Source: S139-23 sp047639315
Lineage (GTDB): Bacteria; Planctomycetota; GCA-002687715; DRQF01
Direction of reading: 5' to 3'
Length of the DNA stretch: 11,114 nucleotides
Assembly: GCA_047639315.1 (NCBI GenBank)
Contig: JBLINQ010000164.1
Coordinates: 1 to 11,114, forward strand
The position numbers were made by a program, and so were the translations under genes. A model generated the notes under the pieces. It was not told the origin of the DNA. It ran no database searches and saw nothing but the letters and a program-made list of their open reading frames with translations. Shown in pieces: positions 1-6,367 of the stretch (within the stretch, counting starts at the first letter, position 1; each line of letters begins with the position of its first letter).

Positions 1-1
1 T

Positions 2-826
2 CAAGAATCCTTGCTCGGCGACAAATTCATCGACTTCATTCCGACCCTGGAGGGCAGCTCACTCCCAAAAATCGATGGCGTCTACCAAGTCCAAGGCCAA
101 GACTTCAGCGATTGGATGACCATGTTGAGTGGTCTTGGTGCGAAGCTGGACGAGATGAAGTTGGAGGTGTTGGCCGCCAACATCAACGACATGGTTGTGA
201 AAGTGAAAGAGGAGCTGTTCTCCAAGCGCAACCTCGACAACATTTCATTGCTGCTCACCGACGCCAGTAACTTGGTGGCTGAAACTGAAGACATGATGAA
301 GAAGATCAATGCCAGCCTCGATGGCCCGGAAGGCATTCTGACTAATGCCCAGGGTGTCATGTCAAATACCAACGCATTGACCGCAGGACTTAAGAGAGAC
401 TATCCCGTCGTACGTGACCAACTGATGGATACGATGAAGAATGCAGACAAGCTTTTAGATAGCGGGAATGTTCGTATCAATCGAGTCGGTGAGATCTTAG
501 ACGAGGCGAACCCGAAGTTGCAGAACATCTTGTCGAACACCGAGAGGGATCTGCCAGCACTCTTTGCCAAGCTTGATAAAACGCTCAAGAACGCCGACGT
601 TGCTCTTCAAGGGGCCGACCAACTGGTTCGTAATCAAGATTTGAAAAGGTCGATGTATGACCTCAGTGTTGTCCTGCAGGAAATGACACTCACCCTGCGG
701 TCCTTCCGTGCCGACCCGTCACAAGTTCTTTTTGGTGGCCCAGGGCAAGCTCAGAAAGCCGTACCTGATCCAAAAAACAAGATCAAAGATCGAACAGAAG
801 GAAAACCAGCACGCTATGGCTACTGA
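2..826 (+). CDS. MCE/MlaD-family lipid-transport protein, C-terminal part (5' end outside window)
   Basis: The reading frame is open from the first complete codon (position 2), so the true start lies upstream; 274 residues are visible. The first residues (LLGDKFIDFIP) match the end of an MCE domain, where family members typically read 'LLGxKyIei'. The rest is a long, mainly helical segment with many Asn, Asp and Leu heptad-like runs (NADKLL, ILSNTE, TLKNADVAL), as in the coiled-coil needle region that follows the MCE domain in MlaD, PqiB and YebT-like proteins. Family knowledge: such proteins are anchored in the inner membrane, span the periplasm and carry phospholipids between the membranes with an MlaE permease and MlaF ATPase. 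The short, polar C-terminus is rich in Lys and Pro. The permease and ATPase genes are not visible and would be expected upstream. The next gene begins inside this one, implying co-transcription and probable translational coupling. The family call is fairly secure; the specific subfamily is not. Confidence 0.85.
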   Translation, partial: QESLLGDKFIDFIPTLEGSSLPKIDGVYQVQGQDFSDWMTMLSGLGAKLDEMKLEVLAANINDMVVKVKEELFSKRNLDNISLLLTDASNLVAETEDMMKKINASLDGPEGILTNAQGVMSNTNALTAGLKRDYPVVRDQLMDTMKNADKLLDSGNVRINRVGEILDEANPKLQNILSNTERDLPALFAKLDKTLKNADVALQGADQLVRNQDLKRSMYDLSVVLQEMTLTLRSFRADPSQVLFGGPGQAQKAVPDPKNKIKDRTEGKPARYGY

Positions 827-1808
827 TCAAGTATCAAAAAGCGGGGCTCTTCGATTCGCATGGGTACCCACAATTCTCCTTCTGTCATCGATGGTGATGG
901 GTGGCTGCGGTTCAGATCTTCTTGTCAAAGGTCCATATATGCGCGGCGTCGACCATTACGATGCCGGTGACTCCAAGTCCGCGATTATTGAGTATCAAGC
1001 GGCCTTGGTCGACAAGCCTGAAGACCACCGTGTCCATTACAATATGGCGCTTTGTTTTCATGACCTCTTTCTGCAGGCAAAGGATGCTGGTGACACAGAT
1101 GGGTCTGCCAAGTATCTGATCAGGGCTGAAGATGCCTACAAGAATTCAGAGAAACTGACAGACCTAAAGGCGAGAGCTCAAGTCGCGCGTGCAAAGCTCC
1201 TTTGGGATACCGAGGACAAGGCTCGTATGTCCGAAGCCATCGAGATGCTCGCCGGCATCAAAGGTGACGATGGCACTGGCGAGGCTATGCCAATTTGGAC
1301 TCGGGCCACCATGCTTAGTTCTCAGGGCAACAAGGAAGCAGCCGGGAAGGCCTACGAAGAGGCCTTAACTGCTGACGAGAATTACTTGCCGGCCCTGACA
1401 GCTTTGGCTGAGATGAGGATTGTCGATGGTCAGTTGTCTGCGGCCCAAGAGCTGGTCAAAAAAGGGCTCAAAAGGAATAAGCATGACGTCACACTTTTGG
1501 CGATGAATGCGCGGATCGCCCAGGTCGAAGCTTCGAGTAATCCGAGCCCCGAGAAGTGGCAAGAATGCATGACGCGCTGGCGATTGGTCGAAGCGCTTTC
1601 TTCAACAGATTGGGAAGCGCTTTATGGCATCGCCAATTGCGCCCAAAAGCTTGGACAAAACCAATTGGCAGTTCGTTACTACTGGCATTGTCGAGATCAT
1701 GCGTCGGACTTCGCACTGAGCCGTCGGGACCAGGAACCTGAAGAATTCCGGGAAGACATTCGGCAACAGCTACTGCGGCTTTATCCGCTCCTGAAACGGG
1801 GCGAATAA
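816..1808 (+). CDS. TPR-repeat lipoprotein, downstream partner of the MCE gene
   Basis: This encodes 330 residues. Start ATG 816 is preferred over the upstream in-frame start at 708. It places a positively charged n-region and a hydrophobic stretch (residues about 14-28) directly before a lipobox-like MGGC, with Cys31 as the lipidation site, and AGAAGGA lies about 13 nt upstream. Residues 3 and 4 after the Cys are Ser and Asp rather than Asp at +2, so outer-membrane sorting is plausible. The mature part contains TPR-like helical pairs at about residues 38-75 (YDAGDSKSAIIEYQAAL) and 160-230 (GNKEAAGKAYEEAL, GQLSAAQELVKKGL), with further degenerate helices to the C-terminus. TPRs bind proteins, so a scaffold for the neighbouring MCE transport machinery is a reasonable inference, but no function is shown. 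It overlaps the MCE gene by 11 nt and is the last gene before a strong terminator. I do not recognise a named family beyond TPR. Confidence 0.85.
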   Translation: MATDQVSKSGALRFAWVPTILLLSSMVMGGCGSDLLVKGPYMRGVDHYDAGDSKSAIIEYQAALVDKPEDHRVHYNMALCFHDLFLQAKDAGDTDGSAKYLIRAEDAYKNSEKLTDLKARAQVARAKLLWDTEDKARMSEAIEMLAGIKGDDGTGEAMPIWTRATMLSSQGNKEAAGKAYEEALTADENYLPALTALAEMRIVDGQLSAAQELVKKGLKRNKHDVTLLAMNARIAQVEASSNPSPEKWQECMTRWRLVEALSSTDWEALYGIANCAQKLGQNQLAVRYYWHCRDHASDFALSRRDQEPEEFREDIRQQLLRLYPLLKRGE

Positions 1809-1823
1809 GCTCTCATAGAACAC

Positions 1824-1864
1824 AATAAGCGGACCATGCTATCGGCATGGTCCGCTTATTTTTT
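1824..1864 (+). terminator. Rho-independent terminator of the MCE-TPR operon
   Basis: A perfect 16-bp stem (1824-1839 pairs with 1845-1860) with a 5-nt loop (TATCG) is followed by a run of T (1859-1864). It begins 15 nt after the TPR lipoprotein stop codon. The minus-strand side has a weaker T-rich tail, so it may also serve the convergent aldolase gene ending at 1891. Confidence 0.93.
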
Positions 1865-1890
1865 GCCAACAGGATAAGGCCGCTTCGGGA

Positions 1891-2640
1891 TCAAGTCCGG
1901 TAGGGGGCCATTCCTTCTTTGTCACCCTCAGTCATGCCTTCAAAACAACCGACGATGCAGTCGTTGCATAATGGGTTGCGCCCCGTAATGTCGAACTTAC
2001 TGCGCAGCGAAAGGAGTCTCTTCACTTCGTCAGGTGGCAGGGTCTGTACTCGGCCAAGTTGATGAGCCATCATCGTAATGTGGGCTGCATGTTCGAGCTT
2101 CTCGAGCTTGAAGTACGCATCTTTTACCGTTGTTCCCACACAAACTGCGCCGTGTCTCTCCAGCATGAGGGCGTCAGCATAGCGAATGACACGCCTGACC
2201 GAGTCGGGGACATCGCTCGTGGTGGGCGTGGTGTAGGGCAAGGTCGGCACACTCCCCATCGTAAGGACGACTTCTGGAATCACACATTGAGCCAATGACT
2301 TGCCAGCAACGGTGAAGGCCACAGCCGTAGGTGGGTGCCCGTGGACGATAGAGGTGATGTCCTCGCGTTCCTCGTAGATCGCAATGTGCATCATCGATTC
2401 TGAGGAGGGGCGACCAGAGCCGCCAATCACGTTGCACTCGAAATCGATTGTGATGACGTCGTCGACAGTCATCTCGCCTTTGCAAATGCCCGAGCGAGTG
2501 ATCAGGATTTCGTTTTCACCGATCCGAACTGAGATGTTTCCATCTGTCGCCGCGATAAACTCACGCTCATACATTTTATGGGCGGAGGCAACGATTTCAG
2601 TTTTCAGCCGGGCAACGGCAGACTCATAGCTTTCAGGCAA
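1891..2640 (-). CDS. Class II aldolase (L-fuculose-1-phosphate aldolase-like)
   Basis: This encodes 249 residues. It belongs to the class II aldolase/adducin fold, whose Zn-dependent sugar-phosphate members cleave L-fuculose- or L-rhamnulose-1-phosphate, or epimerise ribulose-5-phosphate. All expected active-site residues are visible: catalytic Glu81 in SSES, zinc-ligand His100 and His102 in HGHPP, and His163 in ERHGAVCVG. The 'TDGNIS' motif (residues 32-37) of the phosphate-binding region is also present. The start is TTG at 2640, because AAGAGG lies 8 nt upstream, while the next in-frame ATG would remove the first 22 residues. The gene follows the PPIase gene by 12 nt and is probably co-transcribed with it. 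The C-terminal tail is unusual in holding three closely spaced cysteines (Cys225, Cys228, Cys232). There are no sugar kinase, isomerase or microcompartment genes nearby, so the substrate cannot be named. Other possible activities include methylthioribulose dehydratase-like or a non-phosphorylated substrate aldolase. Confidence 0.88.
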   Translation of the reverse strand: MPESYESAVARLKTEIVASAHKMYEREFIAATDGNISVRIGENEILITRSGICKGEMTVDDVITIDFECNVIGGSGRPSSESMMHIAIYEEREDITSIVHGHPPTAVAFTVAGKSLAQCVIPEVVLTMGSVPTLPYTTPTTSDVPDSVRRVIRYADALMLERHGAVCVGTTVKDAYFKLEKLEHAAHITMMAHQLGRVQTLPPDEVKRLLSLRSKFDITGRNPLCNDCIVGCFEGMTEGDKEGMAPYRT

Positions 2641-2648
2641 GATGCAAG

Positions 2649-2654
2649 CCTCTT
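2649..2654 (-). promoter_or_regulatory. Shine-Dalgarno site deciding the TTG start of the aldolase
   Basis: AAGAGG on the minus strand sits 8 nt before TTG 2640 and overlaps the TAA stop of the PPIase gene (2653-2655). This supports the TTG start and close translational spacing between the two genes. Confidence 0.7.
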
Positions 2655-4068
2655 ATTTCATCAACTTAGTAAGGTCGTAGCCGCGTTTGGCTTTCTTCCA
2701 TGCAGAGTTGAAAACTGCACGGGAGGTCTGCTTGCGCAATTCCGTAGCAATGCGCGGAGAAAGTGGCGCCACAGGGCTTTTCGACTCTAACTTGATGATG
2801 CGATAACCACCGGCAAAGGGTAAGGGGGATGTCATCTGTTTTTCTTTCAGAGCCAAGATCTCGCCGCCACCTTTGATTTCGCGAAGCCTTGCTGGAGTGA
2901 AAGTATCCCAAGCGCCGTTCTTGAACTTAGTTCGGGCGTCCTGGCTAAACATCCGGGCCGCTTCTTCGAAGTTCATCCCTCCGGAGTCGATCCGAGTCTT
3001 GACGTCGTCAGCCATTTTCTTTGCGGCCGCCATCGAAGGAAGTTTGTCTTTGAGCTTTGGGTCATCGGAGCCACGAATGATGATGTGGCGCAACTCATAC
3101 GTCGGCCCGAAGAAGTCGAGGTTCTTGGCGTAGAGTTCCTCAGCAGATTCGTCAGTCACGATCTTCTCGCCGTAGCAAGTAATGCAAACCTCGCGTTGGA
3201 AGTTGGCGCTGGCCTTATGAGCCACTGGCTCCATGCCGTAGCGTTCTTTGACAAAGTCGGCAAACTTCAGGCCTTCATAACGCGGATCGGCTTCGAAATT
3301 GGCTTTGATTATGCCGTAGACCCGGTCGATATCGGGGGATTCGATTTTGACATCGGCTTGGGCACAAACCATGCCTGCCAACTTGGCTTGCATGATTGCC
3401 TCAACCAATTTGATCGCTTCTTCATGATCGAGGATCAAGAGAATGTTGCCGGTGAATTCTTCTTTGGTGACAAAGCTGTCGTACACCTTGGCTGCAGCGT
3501 TTTCTGGGAGTTTGGTTAAGTCGACGACCACTTGGGCGTCTTTTGTCTTGGAGCGTAACCACTGCTCTTGCTCAACTTTACTTGGCTTCTTTTTGCCAAA
3601 GTCTTTGCCGGCGAGTTTCTCGAGAGCACAAGTGGTGCGCAATAGTTCCATCATTGACGACTTGGTCATCTTCTCGGAAGCCAGGATGGATGCCATGTCA
3701 TTGGCGCCCTTAGTCTGTTCTTTGATCCGCGCGTCAAGCGATGCGTATTCAGCATTCACCTCGGCATCGGTCACAGTCAGGGCACGGTCTTTCAGGTGCT
3801 TGGCAATCACTTTGCGCGACACGAGGTTCTCTAATGCTTGCAATCCAGCCTTATGGGTTGCAAAACGAGCGTGAAGCGCGTCAGTGAACTCTTTGGTGCT
3901 GACAACCTTTGTCTCAATGATCGCGACAGCGCCAGCAGGAGGAGTGATACCTTCCTTGAGATGACGCTGGATGCGGGTGTTCGGGGCAATCTCTTGAGCA
4001 GAGGTTACGACGGACGAAATCACGATCAAAAGGGCGGTTAGGATTGTTTTTCGCATTGCATATTTCAT
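2653..4068 (-). CDS. Exported PpiC/SurA-like peptidylprolyl isomerase
   Basis: This encodes about 471 residues. An N-terminal Sec signal peptide (residues 1-25 from this start, hydrophobic core ILTALLIVISSVV, cleavage near TSA|QE) directs export. The middle holds long helical segments (about 45-300) as in SurA/PrsA-type chaperone domains. The C-terminal third (about 315-440) is a parvulin domain, with the ELRHIII strand, the MNFEEAARMFSQD helix, and an ending GGYRIIKLESK typical of rotamase domains. Family knowledge: such proteins isomerise prolyl bonds and assist folding of exported or outer-membrane proteins. A CxxC pair (Cys295, Cys298) stands just before the parvulin domain. The frame is open up to 4119, but a candidate promoter would start transcripts near 4092, so ATG 4068 is chosen. 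ATG 4056 (MRKTIL) is equally possible, since neither has a good SD. The gene is followed 12 nt later by the aldolase gene. The family call is firm; the client is unknown. Confidence 0.85.
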   Translation of the reverse strand: MKYAMRKTILTALLIVISSVVTSAQEIAPNTRIQRHLKEGITPPAGAVAIIETKVVSTKEFTDALHARFATHKAGLQALENLVSRKVIAKHLKDRALTVTDAEVNAEYASLDARIKEQTKGANDMASILASEKMTKSSMMELLRTTCALEKLAGKDFGKKKPSKVEQEQWLRSKTKDAQVVVDLTKLPENAAAKVYDSFVTKEEFTGNILLILDHEEAIKLVEAIMQAKLAGMVCAQADVKIESPDIDRVYGIIKANFEADPRYEGLKFADFVKERYGMEPVAHKASANFQREVCITCYGEKIVTDESAEELYAKNLDFFGPTYELRHIIIRGSDDPKLKDKLPSMAAAKKMADDVKTRIDSGGMNFEEAARMFSQDARTKFKNGAWDTFTPARLREIKGGGEILALKEKQMTSPLPFAGGYRIIKLESKSPVAPLSPRIATELRKQTSRAVFNSAWKKAKRGYDLTKLMK

Positions 4069-4098
4069 TCTGAAAAGGTCATTTCCGGACTGGCAGTG

Positions 4099-4126
4099 AG
4101 GATACGAAGACCGAGTCATATGTCAA
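4099..4126 (-). promoter_or_regulatory. Candidate sigma70-type promoter for the PPIase-aldolase unit
   Basis: On the minus strand, a perfect -35 TTGACA (4126-4121) is separated by 16 nt from TATCCT (4104-4099), a 4/6 match to the -10 consensus. Transcription would begin near 4092, giving a leader of about 24 nt to ATG 4068 or 36 nt to ATG 4056. This also argues against the longer reading frame starting at 4119. Confidence 0.45.
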
Positions 4127-4267
4127 ATGTAGCCTTGCACAGGGCTTTGGACGAAGAAATAGACCAAATTCGAGACAAATTCTGGCTGGGATTTTACTCA
4201 TTTTACTTGGGATGCAATCCGATAAGGAAACAGAGACGCCGATGTGACGTAAGAATGTGAGAGAATC

Positions 4268-6346
4268 ATGCTTTTGAAGGCTATTTCGTTTCTTGGACTT
4301 TTGACTGCTCTGATCTTGTCTGGAACACCAGAAATCGAGGCTCAATCGAATTCCAAGGCCAAAGGGACCGAAAAGTCCGCCCTCCAGGGAAGAACAACTG
4401 GACGCGGAAGTTCATTCACAGTGAGTCCGTTACGGAAGTTGGGCTCCAAGAGACAGAAGACCAACCTCGTCATTTCTTCAACCAAGAGGGCAATAACGGC
4501 CGCGGAAAAGGTCGTCGGAGCGAATTCGGTCGTTAAGAAATTGTCGCCAGCCCAATTTATACCGGCGGCCCCGAAGAATGGCTCTCCCAAGACCAAGATG
4601 GCAGCCATAGTCGTGCAGCCTTCGAAGCCGGTCACTAAGAAGGCGGATCAAGAAGTCAAAGTTCCGGTTTCCAAGGCCAAGTCTGCGCACAGGAAAAGCA
4701 CACCTTCTAAAGCGACAACTGCAAAAAAGAGCAAGCAGACTTCGTTCTCGAAGGAAGACCTTCTTCGAATGTCGGGCCAATCTTCGCCTCAAACATCGAA
4801 GAAGCCGACGGCCAAGATCAAGAAGCCGCAAGAAGAGAAACCTCTGCGGAAGAAGGCCCCACGAAAAACCATCAAGAAACAACCAGCAGTCGACTCGATC
4901 CCGGATGCGGAGACAAAGGAAGTAGCAACCAAACCTCAGGAAACGCCCAAGGCAAAAAAAGCTCCAGTTGCTCTCAACGAAACATCAACGAAACTACAGC
5001 GAAAATCAATCGACTATGATGTTGTCTTGCTCAAGAACGGCCAGGAATTTGTTGGCCGTGTGACTCACGAAGATGACAAACGAGTGACAGTGCTTTTTCG
5101 CGGCGGTGAAATTGTTCTACCCAAGAGTCGGATCAAAGAAATCATCCGTGCAGAACGTGCTGAGGTTGAGCGTCGTGCCGCAACCGAGACTGTAGTACTT
5201 GGCCGCTACGAAGAGCGAGAAGAGTTCTACTTTGTCTACTACCGTGGACGCCGTGTCGGTTGGCGTAAGACCAGCGTGACGCCCGAAGTTGATCAGGACA
5301 AAAGAGGCTACCGTTTCCTCAACAGAACCGTCTTCTTAAAGAAGAACGGACGGCTGGACATGGACATGAATGTGTCTGAGTTCGTCGATAGCGATCTTCG
5401 TCCAGTGTCCCTTCTGACGATGGAGGAAAGCGAAAACTACGGTCATCCGATATCCGGTGTCGTGAGCAGAGGACACCTCGAGATCAAAGAAGGCAGCGGT
5501 GAATCCCAGGCGACTCGGGAGATTCTCTTTGGCGACGAAACCGAATTCTTACAGCCGTTAGTGCGCAAATTGGCCGACCTTTCTCATTTCCCTGAAGCCG
5601 GTGAGACATTCAAAGTATTTGATTCTCAACGCAGTCAGTTCATTATGGTGCACGCCAGTCGTAGTCCGCGAAAAGAGATTGTTGCTGGAAAGCATCAATT
5701 CGTTACGGTTTGGAAGCTACAACAAGGCAAGCGAGTCTGGGAGATCTGGATCGATGGTTATGGTGGTTTGGTTCGTGAAGAGCTTGGCGGCCCTCACATG
5801 GTCGCACTTCGCGCCAAGCCCGAACTAGTCTTGGCCTACGCTCGCGGTGAGGCAAAAGACGGTGATGGTGCAGACATCACCCTCGAATACGAAAATGTGC
5901 CCGACAAGTTTCGACTCTCTCGGCCCAACCTTACTTGGTCTTTTGAGTTTCCTGAATTTGATTCCCCAGTGGCGATCACCCTGTTGAATCCAACTTTGCA
6001 AGCTTCTGCCGACGTGATTGTCCTTGACCATGTTGAAGCGGGAATGGCCCCGGAGACGATGGCATTGGACTTGATGTCTCGCATGCATCGCAAAAGCGAT
6101 GCGCACAAGATCCTGTTCCAAAAGACAGGGAACTTGGGTGGCTCTGTGGGGATTCAATTCGAATCAACTGGGGAAAGAAAGGGCACCGTGATTCGCACAA
6201 TCGGAGCGATCTCCGTGACGAATGGGCGAGCTTATGCCGTGCTCCTCGCAGCTCCGGCGTTCAGCTTTGACAAGGTGAGGGGGCAGCTCGAGCGTATCCT
6301 CGACAGCTTCGAGATCCTTGGCAGCGAAGGTCAGTTAGACAACTAA
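4268..6346 (+). CDS. Large secreted protein with basic low-complexity linker and three C-terminal modules, function unknown
   Basis: This encodes 692 residues. The start ATG 4268 is followed by a signal peptide (residues 1-25, core FLGLLTALILSG, cleavage near IEA|QS), with GAGAG just upstream. Residues about 26-248 are low-complexity and very rich in Lys, Ala, Pro, Ser and Thr (for example KKAPRKTIKK), and probably disordered. From residue 251 there is a compact beta module beginning VVLLKNGQEFVGRV and ending near SRIKEIIRAE. Its 'LKNG...G.V' pattern resembles small Sm/SH3-like barrels often seen in secreted proteins of planctomycete-type bacteria. Residues about 305-540 form a beta-rich domain (YYRGRRVGWRKTS; WEIWIDGYGGLVREE) that resembles DUF3108-like lipid-binding-type folds. 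Residues about 555-690 form a separate alpha/beta domain somewhat like PsbP/DUF1795. These domain comparisons are from memory and weak. It is divergent from the PPIase gene and convergent with the HEAT-repeat gene. No enzyme motif was seen. Confidence 0.8.
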   Translation: MLLKAISFLGLLTALILSGTPEIEAQSNSKAKGTEKSALQGRTTGRGSSFTVSPLRKLGSKRQKTNLVISSTKRAITAAEKVVGANSVVKKLSPAQFIPAAPKNGSPKTKMAAIVVQPSKPVTKKADQEVKVPVSKAKSAHRKSTPSKATTAKKSKQTSFSKEDLLRMSGQSSPQTSKKPTAKIKKPQEEKPLRKKAPRKTIKKQPAVDSIPDAETKEVATKPQETPKAKKAPVALNETSTKLQRKSIDYDVVLLKNGQEFVGRVTHEDDKRVTVLFRGGEIVLPKSRIKEIIRAERAEVERRAATETVVLGRYEEREEFYFVYYRGRRVGWRKTSVTPEVDQDKRGYRFLNRTVFLKKNGRLDMDMNVSEFVDSDLRPVSLLTMEESENYGHPISGVVSRGHLEIKEGSGESQATREILFGDETEFLQPLVRKLADLSHFPEAGETFKVFDSQRSQFIMVHASRSPRKEIVAGKHQFVTVWKLQQGKRVWEIWIDGYGGLVREELGGPHMVALRAKPELVLAYARGEAKDGDGADITLEYENVPDKFRLSRPNLTWSFEFPEFDSPVAITLLNPTLQASADVIVLDHVEAGMAPETMALDLMSRMHRKSDAHKILFQKTGNLGGSVGIQFESTGERKGTVIRTIGAISVTNGRAYAVLLAAPAFSFDKVRGQLERILDSFEILGSEGQLDN

Positions 6347-6367
6347 AGAAGAGAGGGCAACTGAGGG

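Noticed and set aside
708..815. Upstream extension of the TPR lipoprotein frame to a start at 708
   Set aside because: It would overlap the MCE gene by more than 100 nt and bury the signal peptide and lipobox 36 residues inside the protein. ATG 816 has a purine-rich SD and a proper lipoprotein N-terminus.
1891..2640. Aldolase as part of a planctomycete/verrucomicrobial sugar microcompartment locus
   Set aside because: A fuculose/rhamnulose-phosphate aldolase is part of such loci, but no shell proteins, aldehyde dehydrogenase or kinase are present in this window.
3085..3874. Open frames of 143-144 codons on the plus strand opposite the PPIase gene
   Set aside because: They are antisense shadows of a clearly coding minus-strand frame with signal peptide and parvulin motifs, and their products show no recognisable domain.
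4069..4119. N-terminal extension of the PPIase to ATG 4119
   Set aside because: The extension precedes the signal peptide, and the start lies upstream of the predicted transcription start of the TTGACA/TATCCT promoter. It looks like a chance open frame.
4478..4882. 134-codon minus-strand frame rich in Arg and Leu
   Set aside because: It is the complement of the Lys-rich low-complexity region; its odd composition is explained by that, and there is no SD or family resemblance.
4641..4980. Tandem DNA repeat in the Lys-rich coding region
   Set aside because: The repetition is compositional (AAG and GCC codons) and I find no repeated unit of constant length.
5825..6200. Overlapping minus-strand frames inside the large secreted protein gene
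   Set aside because: They lie within a well-supported coding frame and give products without motifs.
6347..6367. Possible terminator between the two convergent secreted-protein genes
   Set aside because: The 21-nt gap has no stable stem or T-run on either strand.
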